Assembly: GCF_042682685.1 (NCBI RefSeq)
Contig: NZ_JBHUHX010000021.1
Location: forward strand, 1-64,000
Direction: 5' to 3'
DNA: 64,000 nucleotides
Source: Imhoffiella fuscus
GTDB lineage: Bacteria > Pseudomonadota > Gammaproteobacteria > Chromatiales > Chromatiaceae
The notes below the pieces were generated by a model. The model saw nothing but the letters and a program-made list of their open reading frames with translations, searched no databases and was not told the origin of the DNA. Positions 18,797 to 27,909 of the stretch are shown one piece after another; position 1 is the stretch's first letter, and every line of letters begins with the position of its first letter. The position numbers and the translations under genes are program-made.

Positions 18797-19294
18797 TCAG
18801 AGTGCGGCCAGGGCGGCCTCGTAGTCCGGTTCCTGGGTGATCTCGGGCACCAGCTGGGTGTAGATCACCGTATCGTCGGCATCCAGGACCACGACGGCGC
18901 GGGCGGTGATGCCGGCCAGCGGACCGTCCTCGATCAGGACGCCGTAGTCCTTGGCGAAGTCGTGCGAGCGCATCATCGAGAGGCCGATGACGTTGTCGAC
19001 GCCCTCGGCGCCGCAGAAGCGGCCCATGGCGAACGGCAGATCGGCCGAGACGACCAGCGCGACGGCATCGGCCTTGGCGGCCATGGCCTCGTTGAACTTC
19101 TTGGTCGAGGTGGCGCACACCGGGGTGTCGAGACTGGGCACGATGTTCAGCAGCTTCTTCTTGCCGGCGAAGTCGGCCAGCGACTTGTCGGCCAGGTCCT
19201 TGTCGACCAGCCTGAAGTCGGGCGCCTTGCCGCCGACGGCGGGTAGATCGCCGCTGAGGGTGACGGGGTTTCCTTGCAGTGCGGTTTGAGCCAT
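18797..19294 (-). CDS. tpx: Thiol peroxidase Tpx (atypical 2-Cys peroxiredoxin)
   Basis: The 165-residue peroxiredoxin has the peroxidatic cysteine in PSLDTPVCATSTKKF and the resolving cysteine in MGRFCGAEGVDN, the arrangement of Tpx. It reduces lipid and alkyl hydroperoxides with thioredoxin. GGAG lies 6-9 nt before the ATG. It lies inside the glycine cleavage operon with about 210 bp to gcvPA and 70 bp to gcvPB, so it may also have its own promoter. Confidence 0.95.
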   Translation of the reverse strand: MAQTALQGNPVTLSGDLPAVGGKAPDFRLVDKDLADKSLADFAGKKKLLNIVPSLDTPVCATSTKKFNEAMAAKADAVALVVSADLPFAMGRFCGAEGVDNVIGLSMMRSHDFAKDYGVLIEDGPLAGITARAVVVLDADDTVIYTQLVPEITQEPDYEAALAAL

Positions 19295-19505
19295 GGGAAT
19301 CTCCGATTCGAGTTGTGATGGATCCGAAACCTGTCCTGGTGAGCCAGTGTCCGACGGGAGTCGAGGCGTTCCGTCCGGTCATCCATGTGGTGTCGGACTC
19401 GGCCAAACAAATGCCCCGAAACCTGATGAAGGGCGTCTGCGGCTGCTGCGCGGTCGATCAGAATAGCCCGCCCCCATCGTTCGTCAACTGTTCGGCCGCT
19501 AGCCT

Positions 19506-20873
19506 TCAGCGCGTGGCGAGGATGCGTGCCAGGGCGTCGGCATAGCTTCGCATCTCGTCCTGGGTTCGGGTCTCGGTCGCGCAGACCAGGAGCGCCGAGC
19601 CGAGTTCGGGATAGTCCGCGCTCAGGTCGAGTCCGCCGAGCACGCTGTGCTCGGCCAGCGCGCGGAGCAGATCGGCAGCGGGGGCCGGGAGGCGCAGCAC
19701 GCGTTCATGGAAGACCGCGCCCTCGAATACAGGTTCGACACCGGGGATCGCGCACAGCATCTCGACCAGCGTGCTCGTGTTGGCATGGCAGTTGGCCGCG
19801 ACCCGTTCCAGCCCTTCCGCGCCGAGCAGTGCCATGTGAATCGTGGCGGCCGTGACCAGCAATCCCTGATTGGTGCAGATGTTGGATGTCGCCTTGGCGC
19901 GCCGGATGTGCTGCTCGCGCGCCTGGAGCGTGAGGGTGAAGCCGGGCTTGCCGTCCAGGTCGAGCGTGCGTCCGGCGATGCGCCCGGGCAGTTGGCGCAC
20001 ATGCTCCTGCCGGCAGCAGAGAAAACCGGCGTAGGGTCCGCCGGACGACAAGGGCATGCCGAGCGGCTGGGCCTCGCCGCAGGCGATATCGGCGCCCTTG
20101 GCACCCCAGTCGCCGGGCGGAGACAGCAGGGCCAGGGCGATCGGGTTGACCACTCCGATGACCAGCGCGTTGCGGGCGTGAGCCCAGTCGGTCATGGCGT
20201 CGACGTCTTCGAGGACACCGAAGAAATTGGGCTGGGCGACGACCAGTGCGGCAAGGTCGGCGTCGCCGGCGGCGGCCTCGACGCATGCGATCGGGGTCTG
20301 TCCGCTCTTGGGGTCGAAATCGACCTCGATCAGTTCGATGTCCTGGTTCTCGACGATCGACCTCACGGTGCGCCGGTAGGCGGGGTGCAGCGCCTTTGGC
20401 ATCAGAATGCGGGTCGATTTGTTCTTGCGATTGGCCCGCACCGCCATCAGCACCGCCTCGGCGAGCGCGGAGGCGCCGTCGTAGAGCGAGGCGTTGGAGA
20501 CGTCCAGTCCAGTGAGCGCGCTCATCATCGACTGGAATTCATAGAGCACTTGCAAGGTACCCTGACTGGCCTCGGCCTGATAGGGGGTGTAGGCGCTGTA
20601 GAACTCGCCGCGCGTGGCGATCTGCCACACGGCGGCGGGGATGTGGTGATCGTAGGCGCCAGCGCCAATGAAGCAGATCGGCTGGCCGTCGGCGCGTGCG
20701 CGCGACTGCATCAGGGCGGCGATCTCCATCTCGGACATCCCCGCAGGGATGTCCGCCAGCTCGCCAACCTGCAATTCGGCGGGGATCTCGTCGAAGAGCG
20801 CCGCGATCGAATCGGCGCCGATCGTCTGCAGCATGGCGGCGATGTCTTCGCTGGTATGGGGTACGAAAGGCAT
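19506..20873 (-). CDS. gcvPA: Glycine dehydrogenase (decarboxylating) subunit 1, P-protein alpha
   Basis: The 455-residue subunit 1 begins MPFVPHTSEDIAAML, the usual N-terminus, and contains AYTPYQAEASQGTLQ, NASLYDGASALAEA and SGGPYAGFLCC, with CATETRTQDEM at the C-terminus. It has no PLP lysine of its own, as expected, because the lysine is in gcvPB. Start choice is ATG 20873; the longer frame adds non-conserved residues. It is the third gene after the riboswitch. Confidence 0.95.
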   Translation of the reverse strand: MPFVPHTSEDIAAMLQTIGADSIAALFDEIPAELQVGELADIPAGMSEMEIAALMQSRARADGQPICFIGAGAYDHHIPAAVWQIATRGEFYSAYTPYQAEASQGTLQVLYEFQSMMSALTGLDVSNASLYDGASALAEAVLMAVRANRKNKSTRILMPKALHPAYRRTVRSIVENQDIELIEVDFDPKSGQTPIACVEAAAGDADLAALVVAQPNFFGVLEDVDAMTDWAHARNALVIGVVNPIALALLSPPGDWGAKGADIACGEAQPLGMPLSSGGPYAGFLCCRQEHVRQLPGRIAGRTLDLDGKPGFTLTLQAREQHIRRAKATSNICTNQGLLVTAATIHMALLGAEGLERVAANCHANTSTLVEMLCAIPGVEPVFEGAVFHERVLRLPAPAADLLRALAEHSVLGGLDLSADYPELGSALLVCATETRTQDEMRSYADALARILATR

Positions 20874-20933
20874 AGATGAGTTCCAGGGTCCGCGAGGCGG
20901 ACCCGTCAAGAAAGTGCGCGGCAAGCGGTTCGG

Positions 20934-21326
20934 TCAGGCCTCGTCTTCGACGACCTTTTCGTAGGCGGCGGCATCCAGCAGGGCGTCGAACGCGCTCATG
21001 TCGGCGGGCGAGATGCGGAAGATCCAGCCGTCTCCGTAGGGGCTGACGTTGATGGCGTCCGGGGTGTCGGTCAGCGCGGCATTGGACTCGATCACCTCGC
21101 CCGCCAGCGGGCTGTAGATATCGGAGGCGGCCTTGACCGATTCGACCACGGCGCAGGCCTCCTCGGCGTCCAGGGCACGACCGGCCTCGGGTGCCTCGAC
21201 GAAGACGATGTCGCCGAGCGCCTCCTGGGCGTGATCGGTGATGCCGACGGTCAGGGTGCCGTCGCCGTTGTCCTTCACCCACTCGTGGGTCTTGGTGTAT
21301 CGCAGTTCGTTTGGCAGGTCGCTCAT
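20934..21326 (-). CDS. gcvH: Glycine cleavage system H protein
   Basis: The 130-residue lipoyl carrier starts MSDLPNELRYTKTHEWV and has the lipoylation lysine in VVESVKAASDIYSPLAGEV. It shuttles the aminomethyl group between the P-protein subunits and GcvT. GGAGA is 7 nt before the ATG. It follows gcvT by 87 bp and precedes gcvPA by about 60 bp. Confidence 0.97.
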   Translation of the reverse strand: MSDLPNELRYTKTHEWVKDNGDGTLTVGITDHAQEALGDIVFVEAPEAGRALDAEEACAVVESVKAASDIYSPLAGEVIESNAALTDTPDAINVSPYGDGWIFRISPADMSAFDALLDAAAYEKVVEDEA

Positions 21327-21413
21327 GTCGTTCTCCAGTATGGTCCGGTCGGGACCCGTCGATATTTCAATGGGGCGGCATCGGCGCTTGGAATGGGGTC
21401 GATGCCCTGGTCG

Positions 21414-22505
21414 TTACGGATCGATGCGGATCTTGCCGTTGCGTACGAAGGGCGGCTTGACCAGACGCGCCGCGACGGGCTTGCCACGGATCTCCACTTC
21501 GCAGGTCTCTCCGATCCCCGGTGCGACCCGCGCCAGGGCGATGGAGCGCTCCAGGGTGGGCGAGAATCCACCCGAGGTGATCTCGCCGACCTCGCGCCCC
21601 TCGACCAGGACCTTCTGGTGGTTGCGGATGACGCCGCGTTCGGTGAGCAGCAGGCCGACGAAGATGCGACGCTCCGGGTCCTGGCGCAGCTTGGTCAATG
21701 CCTCGCGCCCGATGAAGTCGCGATCGGCGGGCTCCCAGGCGAGGGTCCAGGCCAAGCCGGATTCGAGCGGGCCGATCTCCTCGTCCATGTCCTGGCCGTA
21801 GAGGTTCATGCCGGCCTCCAGGCGCAGCGTGTCGCGCGCGCCGAGTCCGCAGGGTTGCACGCCAGCCTCCACCAGTGCCCGCCACAGATCCGCCGCCTCG
21901 CTGGCCGGCAGCATGATCTCGAATCCATCCTCGCCGGTATAGCCGGTGCGCCCGACGAACCAATGCGCGCCCTCGGCGCCGAAGAACGGCTGGAGTTCCA
22001 TGGCGGCGGCGCGCACGTCCTCGGGCAGGAGCGGTTCGGTTCGGGCGCGGGCCTCGGGGCCTTGGACGGCGATCATCGCCAGATCGTCGCGGGGACGGAT
22101 GTCGAGCGCCGCCCCTTGGGCGTGCTCGCGCATCCAGGCGATGTCCTTGTCTGCGGTGCCGGCGTTGACGACGAGGCGATAGCGGTTCGGGCCGCGCGCG
22201 TAGACGATGAGGTCGTCGACGACTCCGCCGGTCGGATTCAACATGCAGCTGTAGAGCGCCTTGCCGGGCGACTGGAGCTTGGCGACGTCGTTGGCGAGCA
22301 GGCGTCTCAGGAAGGTCTGCGCATCCCCGCCCTCGATGTCGACCGGGCGCATGTGCGAGACGTCGAACATGCCGGCGGCGCGGCGCACGGCATGATGCTC
22401 CTCGATCTGGGAGCCGTAGTGCAGCGGCATGTCCCAGCCGCCGAAGGGAACGATGCGGGCGCCGAGGCGCTCGTGCTCTGAAAATAGTGGGGTCTGTCGT
22501 CCCAT
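21414..22505 (-). CDS. gcvT: Aminomethyltransferase GcvT (T protein)
   Basis: The 363-residue folate-dependent enzyme releases ammonia from the aminomethyl-lipoyl arm and forms methylene-tetrahydrofolate. Diagnostic segments are VPFGGWDMPLHYGSQIEEH, GMFDVSHMRPVDIEG, GRTGYTGEDGFEI and ARDTLRLEAGMNLYGQDMD. The ATG at 22505 has GGAGAG 5 nt upstream, which favours it over the TTG four codons earlier. It is the first gene of the operon, downstream of the tandem glycine riboswitch. Confidence 0.97.
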   Translation of the reverse strand: MGRQTPLFSEHERLGARIVPFGGWDMPLHYGSQIEEHHAVRRAAGMFDVSHMRPVDIEGGDAQTFLRRLLANDVAKLQSPGKALYSCMLNPTGGVVDDLIVYARGPNRYRLVVNAGTADKDIAWMREHAQGAALDIRPRDDLAMIAVQGPEARARTEPLLPEDVRAAAMELQPFFGAEGAHWFVGRTGYTGEDGFEIMLPASEAADLWRALVEAGVQPCGLGARDTLRLEAGMNLYGQDMDEEIGPLESGLAWTLAWEPADRDFIGREALTKLRQDPERRIFVGLLLTERGVIRNHQKVLVEGREVGEITSGGFSPTLERSIALARVAPGIGETCEVEIRGKPVAARLVKPPFVRNGKIRIDP

Positions 22506-22597
22506 TCGACTCTCCAAGTGGACCTGGTCAGGGGTCGTCCCGGCCCGTTGGGCGGCGACGACGACACGAGGCCGAGGTCCGCTGACCCCGACATCGC

Positions 22598-22790
22598 CCC
22601 TCTGTCCTAGACCTGAGAGTTTGCAGCCGGCACCTCGAGTGCCGAGCTGCTGCCCCGTCGGTGGGTGGCGGCCGATGATGCCGTCACCGCTCTCCAGAGT
22701 CGGTCGTTATTCCAGCGGTCCTTTTGCCTGAGCGATTCCGGGCGGCGTTGCGCCTTCGGCGCCGGCTTCGCGAGCCGGTCTCTCCCGCGG
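22598..22790 (-). promoter_or_regulatory. Tandem glycine riboswitch upstream of gcvT
   Basis: Read on the minus strand, two consecutive aptamers are recognisable. The first has GGGAGAGACCGG, the hairpin GCGCCGAAGGCGC, GGAATCGCTCAGGCAAAAGG and ACCGC. The second has CTCTGGAGAG, CACCGACGGGGCAGCA and GCAAACTCTCAGGTCTAGG followed by GACAGAGGGG. The order and linker match the cooperative tandem glycine riboswitch. It sits about 92 bp before gcvT and should turn the operon on when glycine is high. Confidence 0.93.
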
Positions 22791-22858
22791 GACATGACAC
22801 GAACCGGAACTATAAGCGCGGATCGGCCGGATTTCCAGCCGATCCGCCCGACGTGGGA

Positions 22859-23407
22859 TCAGTTCGCAGTCGTGTCGTCCCTGTCGTTCGGGTCGCTCTG
22901 GCGGCGGAACACGGTACCGCCGCAATCGGCGCAGGGGGGGATGCGGCCAGCCTTGACGAAATGGGTCTCGGCGCCGCAGCGGTCGCAGACCAGCGTGCCC
23001 GGCCCCGTGATCTCGCCGGCCTGATAGAGGCTCATCTGGCGCGCCGATTCGGCCCAGCGCGCCAGCTGCAGGCTGGTCTGATCGGCGACCATCCGGAACA
23101 TGTCCATCATCCGCTTTTCCATCAGCTCCAGGTCGAAGCGCCACCAGTCGCGGATGTCCTGGCCGGTCTCGGCGATGTAGTTGGCCGCGTCCTCGATGTC
23201 GCGGCGGATGTACTCGGAGACCTTCTGGGCCTCCTCGCGGCTCAGCTCGCCGAGCTCGACCATGTTGTCGCGGGTCTTCTCGAGGATCTCGCGGAATTTG
23301 GGTGCGGATTCCTCCGCCTTTTCGATGGCCTCGTGCGTCTGCTTGAGCATCCGCTCGTAAGCCTGCACCAGCTTGTCGACCGTTTCGTTCTTCTGATCCT
23401 GGGTCAT
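22859..23407 (-). CDS. Zinc-ribbon protein of the YbeL type (DUF1451)
   Basis: This 182-residue, mostly helical protein has a long charged coiled-coil-like N-terminal region (about residues 1-130). It ends in a zinc ribbon with CDRCG and CADCGG (residues about 140-165). Its placement divergent from leuS matches E. coli ybeL next to leuS-lptE-holA, which supports the assignment. No molecular role is established. It lies between the glycine riboswitch and leuS, transcribed toward the gcv operon. Confidence 0.85.
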   Translation of the reverse strand: MTQDQKNETVDKLVQAYERMLKQTHEAIEKAEESAPKFREILEKTRDNMVELGELSREEAQKVSEYIRRDIEDAANYIAETGQDIRDWWRFDLELMEKRMMDMFRMVADQTSLQLARWAESARQMSLYQAGEITGPGTLVCDRCGAETHFVKAGRIPPCADCGGTVFRRQSDPNDRDDTTAN

Positions 23408-23619
23408 GTGCTACCTCCGGATGCTCCAGTGGAGAATCGACCGCTCGGCGGCCGTCGAGGCTAGGATAGCAAAACCCCCGCTCGGTCTCGGCATGATTCG
23501 GTCGTCGAGACTGTGGCCATGCCTGGTCTCGGGCGTCGTCGCGGTCGCCGTGCCCGGGGCCTCTGCGTTATCCTTGAAAAGATCGAATCCAACCCTCGTT
23601 GTCACAAGACCGGAATTCC

Positions 23620-26175
23620 ATGCAGACCGATTACGATCCGCGCTCCATCGAGGCGGCGGCCCAGCGCTATTGGGAAGAAAACAAGTCCTTCAAGGCGGTC
23701 GAAGACCCCGCCCGCGAGAAGTTCTACTGTCTCTCCATGTTCCCCTATCCATCGGGGAAGCTTCACATGGGGCACGTGCGCAATTACACCATCGGCGACG
23801 TGATCGCGCGCTATCAGCGGATGCTCGGCAAGAACGTGCTCCAGCCCATGGGGTGGGACGCCTTCGGTCTGCCGGCCGAGAACGCGGCCATCCAGCACGG
23901 CATCCCGCCCTCGCAGTGGACCAAGTCGAACATCGCCTACATGAAGGGACAGCTCAGGCAGCTCGGCTTCGGCTACGACTGGGAGCGCGAGCTGGCCACC
24001 TGCGACGCCGACTACTACCGCTGGGAGCAGTGGCTCTTCACCCGCCTGATCGAGAAGGGTCTGGCCTATCGCTCCACGGCGACGGTCAACTGGGATCCGG
24101 TCGATCAGACCGTCCTGGCCAACGAGCAGGTCATCGACGGCAAGGGCTGGCGCTCGGGTGCCCCGGTCGAGAAGCGCGAGATCGAGCAGTGGTTCGTGCG
24201 CATCACCGATTATGCCCAGGAACTGCTGGACGCGCTCGACGGGCTGGAGGGCTGGCCCGAGCGGGTGCGCACCATGCAGCGCAACTGGATCGGGCGCTCC
24301 GAGGGCGTGGCCATGGATTTCGGCATCCAGGGCTCGGACGAGACGCTCGGCATCTATACGACCCGTCCCGATACCCTGATGGGCGTCACCTATGTCGCCG
24401 TCGCCGCCGAGCATCCGCTGGCCCACCGCGCCGCCGAGACCAGCCCCGAGCTCGCCGCCTTCATCGAGGAATGCCGCCAGGGCGGCACCTCTGAGGCCGA
24501 GATCGAGACCATGGAGAAGAAGGGCTTCCCGCTCGGGATCGACGCCGTCCATCCCATCAGCGGCGAGCCCGTGCCCATCTATGCCGCCAACTTCGTGCTC
24601 ATGGGCTACGGCACGGGCGCCGTCATGGCGGTGCCGGCGCACGATCAGCGCGACTGGGAGTTCGCCGAGCGCTACGGCATCCCCAAGAAGGCGGTCATCC
24701 GCTCGGCCGACGGCAGCCCCTGCGGGATCGAGGAGGGCGCCTATACCGAGAAGGGCGTGCTCTTCGACTCGGGCGAGTTCGACGGCCTGACCTCCGTCGA
24801 CGCCGTCGACGCCATCGCCGCCTGGTTGTACGAGCGCGGAAAGGGTAGCAAGACGGTCAATTTCCGTCTGCGCGACTGGGGCGTCTCGCGCCAGCGCTAT
24901 TGGGGCTGTCCCATCCCGGTGGTGCGTACCGCCGACGGCGATCCGCGTCCCGAGACCGATCTGCCGGTGCGTCTGCCCGAGGACGTGGTGGTCGACGGTA
25001 CCGGCTCGCCGCTCAAGCAGATGCCGTCTTTCTCGGACATCGGCAACGGCGAGACTCGGGAGACCGACACCTTCGATACCTTCTTCGAGTCGAGCTGGTA
25101 CTACGCCCGCTACTGCTCGGCCGACTGCGAGACCGCCATGCTCGACGAGCGCGCCAAATACTGGCTGCCGGTCGACCAGTATGTCGGCGGTATCGAGCAT
25201 GCCGTGCTGCATCTGCTCTATGCGCGCTTCTTCCACAAGCTGATGCGCGACGAGGGACTGGTCGACTGCGACGAGCCCTTCGCCAACCTGCTGACCCAGG
25301 GCATGGTGATCGCCGAGACCTGGTATCGCGAGGGTGCCGACGGACGCAAGGAGTGGTTCAATCCGGCCGACGTCGAGGTCGAGCGCGACGACAAGGGCAA
25401 GGTGATCGGCGCCAAGCTCGCCGCGGACGGCGAGCCGGTGATCTTCGGCGGCATCGAGAAGATGTCCAAGTCCAAGAACAACGGCGTGGATCCCCAGGTG
25501 CTGACCGAGCGCTACGGCGCCGACACGGTGCGGCTCTACACCATGTTCACCTCGCCGCCCGACCAGTCGCTCGAATGGAACGACGAGGGCGTCGAGGGCG
25601 CCTTCCGCTTCATCCGTCGGCTCTGGTCGCTCGCCATCGGCGAGGCCGAGGCCATCCGCGCCGCCGGCGTCCCGGCCGATCTCGACGAGCCGGCCCAGGA
25701 GGCGCGCCGCGAGATCCATACCGCGCTCAAGAAGGCGCTCTACGACTACGAGCGCCAGCAGTTCAATACGGTCGTCTCGGGCTGCATGACCATGGTCAAC
25801 GTCCTCTATCGTCTGGAGGAGGGGCCGGCGCGCGCCGCGCTGATCCGCGAGGGCGTCGGTATCGTGCTGCGTCTGCTCGGACCCATCGCGCCGCACGTCA
25901 CGCACCATCTCTGGCGCGCGCTGGGCCTCGGCGAGGACATCCTGAACGCCGACTGGCCCAAGGTCGACGAGGAGGCGCTCAAGCAGGACTGCATCGAGTA
26001 CGTGCTCCAGATCAACGGCAAGATGCGCGGCAGCGTCAAGGTGCCCGCCGACGCCGACAAGGCGGCCGTGGAGGCGGCGGCGTTGGCCAGCGAACCGGTG
26101 CAGAAGTTCGTCGGCGACAAACCGGTGCGCAAGGTGATCGTGGTGCCCAACAAGCTCGTCAACATCGTGGCCTGA
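23620..26175 (+). CDS. leuS: Leucyl-tRNA synthetase
   Basis: The 851-residue class I synthetase has HMGH in YPSGKLHMGHVRNYT and KMSKS in GIEKMSKSKNNGVDP. The editing CP1 domain (TTRPDTLMG and VPAHDQRDWEFA) lies between them. It charges tRNA-Leu and hydrolyses mis-charged products. ATG 23620 is chosen; an upstream TTG at 23599 lacks support. It starts the leuS-lptE-holA operon with a 15-bp gap to lptE. Confidence 0.97.
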   Translation: MQTDYDPRSIEAAAQRYWEENKSFKAVEDPAREKFYCLSMFPYPSGKLHMGHVRNYTIGDVIARYQRMLGKNVLQPMGWDAFGLPAENAAIQHGIPPSQWTKSNIAYMKGQLRQLGFGYDWERELATCDADYYRWEQWLFTRLIEKGLAYRSTATVNWDPVDQTVLANEQVIDGKGWRSGAPVEKREIEQWFVRITDYAQELLDALDGLEGWPERVRTMQRNWIGRSEGVAMDFGIQGSDETLGIYTTRPDTLMGVTYVAVAAEHPLAHRAAETSPELAAFIEECRQGGTSEAEIETMEKKGFPLGIDAVHPISGEPVPIYAANFVLMGYGTGAVMAVPAHDQRDWEFAERYGIPKKAVIRSADGSPCGIEEGAYTEKGVLFDSGEFDGLTSVDAVDAIAAWLYERGKGSKTVNFRLRDWGVSRQRYWGCPIPVVRTADGDPRPETDLPVRLPEDVVVDGTGSPLKQMPSFSDIGNGETRETDTFDTFFESSWYYARYCSADCETAMLDERAKYWLPVDQYVGGIEHAVLHLLYARFFHKLMRDEGLVDCDEPFANLLTQGMVIAETWYREGADGRKEWFNPADVEVERDDKGKVIGAKLAADGEPVIFGGIEKMSKSKNNGVDPQVLTERYGADTVRLYTMFTSPPDQSLEWNDEGVEGAFRFIRRLWSLAIGEAEAIRAAGVPADLDEPAQEARREIHTALKKALYDYERQQFNTVVSGCMTMVNVLYRLEEGPARAALIREGVGIVLRLLGPIAPHVTHHLWRALGLGEDILNADWPKVDEEALKQDCIEYVLQINGKMRGSVKVPADADKAAVEAAALASEPVQKFVGDKPVRKVIVVPNKLVNIVA

Positions 26176-26190
26176 GGGAGGCGCTGTCCC

Positions 26191-26733
26191 ATGTTCAGCC
26201 GTCGTGTCGAGACCGTTCGGTCCGGACTCCCTGTTTCGGCACGGGGCTGGACCTGGTTGTTGATCGCCCTGCTCGTCGCCGCGCTGGCCTCGGGGTGTGG
26301 ATTTCGGTTGCGTGGCGAGGTCGAGATCCCGAAGGATCTCACGCCGATCTATGTCGACTCGAACCCCGGCTCGCCGGTGCGGAGCGCGATCGGGGATCTG
26401 CTTGCCGGTAGCGAGGTGCACCTGACCGAGAACCCCGCCGAGGCCAGGCTGCGGCTGCGGATCCTGTCCGAGAGCCGCTCCTCGCGCGTCGCCGCCGTGG
26501 ACGCCAACGGCAAGACGCTGGCCTACGAACTCCACTATGTCGTCCGCTTCGATGCCGTCTCCCCGGATGGAGCCCAGAAGGTGCCGCCGCAGACCATGGA
26601 TCTGGTGCGCAACTTCGACAATCCGGACGTCGAGGTGCTCGGCAAACAGCTCGAAGAGGATCTGATCTATCAAGACTTTGCGACCGATGCGGCCGACCGC
26701 ATTCTGATGCGGCTGCGCGCGGTGTTGAATTAG
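26191..26733 (+). CDS. lptE: LPS-assembly lipoprotein LptE
   Basis: The 180-residue lipoprotein has a lipoprotein signal peptide (LLVAALASGCGFRLRG) and the LptE beginning CGFRLRG. It plugs the LptD barrel and helps insert lipopolysaccharide into the outer leaflet; its partner lptD is at 38.1-40.7 kb. GGGAGG precedes the start by about 9 nt. The signal-anchor region is longer than in E. coli. Confidence 0.93.
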   Translation: MFSRRVETVRSGLPVSARGWTWLLIALLVAALASGCGFRLRGEVEIPKDLTPIYVDSNPGSPVRSAIGDLLAGSEVHLTENPAEARLRLRILSESRSSRVAAVDANGKTLAYELHYVVRFDAVSPDGAQKVPPQTMDLVRNFDNPDVEVLGKQLEEDLIYQDFATDAADRILMRLRAVLN

Positions 26734-26742
26734 GCGATTTCG

Positions 26743-27750
26743 GTGCAGGTCAGATTCAATCAGCTCCAGACGCATTTGAAGTCGGGGCTCGCACCGGTCT
26801 ATCTGGTCTGCGGCGACGAGCCCTATCAGTTCGGCGAGTCCGCCCGTCTCATCCGCGAGGCGGCGCGGCGCAAGGGATTCGATGAGCGCGAGGTGCTGGA
26901 TGCCGAGACGGGTTTCGATTGGCGCGCCCTGGCCGCCGCCTCGGCCTCCATGTCGCTCTTTTCGGCGCGCAAGCTGATCGAGCTGCGCGCGCCGGGCGGG
27001 AAGCTCGGCAAGGAGGGGGGGGCAGCGATCCGCGACTATTGCGCGCATCCCTGCTCGGACAATGTGCTCCTGCTGCTGGCGTTGGGCTTGGAGCGAAAGG
27101 ATCTGCAGACGCAATGGGCCAAGGCGCTCGACTCCGTCGGTGCGGTGATCCAGGTCTGGCCGCTCAAGGAGCAGGAGCTGGAGTCCTGGATTGGGCAGCG
27201 TCTGCAGGCGGTCGGCTTTCAGCCCGCGTCCGGGGTGTCGGCCCTTCTGGCCGAGCGTTCCGAGGGCAATCTGCTGTCCGCCGTTCAGGAGATCGAGAAG
27301 CTGCGGCTGCTCCATGAGGGCGGCCCGCTGGTCCTGGACGATCTGTTCGGCAATCTGGCCGATAGCGCTAGATTCGATCTCTTCGCCCTGACCGATGCCG
27401 CGCTGAATGGCGAGCGGGCCCGAGTGCAACGCATCCTGTCCGTTCTCCGAGCGGAGGGGACCGCCGACGTCCTGGTGCTCTGGGTCATGGCGCGCGAGCT
27501 GCGCATGCTGGCCGAGGCGGCCGGCGCCGTTGCGCGCGGGGACTCCCCGTCCGGCGTCTTCGCCCAGCATCGCGTGCCCCGGCAGCGTCTGTCGGCGCTC
27601 GAACGCGCGCTGCGACGACTGCCGCTGGCGTTGCTGCATGGGTTGTTGCAGCAGTGCGCCGAGGTCGACCGTATTATCAAGGGCTATGCCCAAAGCGATT
27701 CATGGCGGCGCCTGGCGATCATTGCCGATAGGCTGGCCGCCGGGCGTTAG
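26743..27750 (+). CDS. holA: DNA polymerase III delta subunit HolA
   Basis: The 335-residue clamp-loader subunit begins with a GTG codon and has the family start QLQTHLKSGLAPVYLVCGDE. Central LLLLALGLERKDLQ, PLKEQELESWIGQRLQA and SEGNLLSAVQEIEKL also match. It opens the sliding clamp during replication. It sits 9 bp after lptE, as in E. coli and relatives. An AUG start is not available near the N-terminus, which supports GTG. Confidence 0.95.
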   Translation: MQVRFNQLQTHLKSGLAPVYLVCGDEPYQFGESARLIREAARRKGFDEREVLDAETGFDWRALAAASASMSLFSARKLIELRAPGGKLGKEGGAAIRDYCAHPCSDNVLLLLALGLERKDLQTQWAKALDSVGAVIQVWPLKEQELESWIGQRLQAVGFQPASGVSALLAERSEGNLLSAVQEIEKLRLLHEGGPLVLDDLFGNLADSARFDLFALTDAALNGERARVQRILSVLRAEGTADVLVLWVMARELRMLAEAAGAVARGDSPSGVFAQHRVPRQRLSALERALRRLPLALLHGLLQQCAEVDRIIKGYAQSDSWRRLAIIADRLAAGR

Positions 27751-27810
27751 TCCTGAACCGGATCGGCCGGCGGCGTCTAGATCCCTTCCGGACGGCGATT
27801 CACGCTCGTC

Positions 27811-27816
27811 TATAAT
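27811..27816 (+). promoter_or_regulatory. Consensus -10 element upstream of proA
   Basis: A perfect TATAAT lies about 95 bp before proA in the 160-bp gap after holA. The region 17 bp upstream does not give a strong -35, so this is a candidate only. It would give proA its own transcript. Confidence 0.4.
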
Positions 27817-27909
27817 CGAACATCTTTCGCGTCTTTCCATCGGTTTGCGATGTCTGTGCGGACAGGGTCTTGTGGTGGGCGCGCATCTTCATTCGAACGG
27901 GTTTTACCG

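Noticed and set aside
23602..27693. 1363-residue open frame antisense to leuS-lptE-holA
   Set aside because: Long antisense frames are common in GC-rich genes; this one covers three well-supported genes and its protein is low-complexity Leu/Ala/Gly/His with no family.
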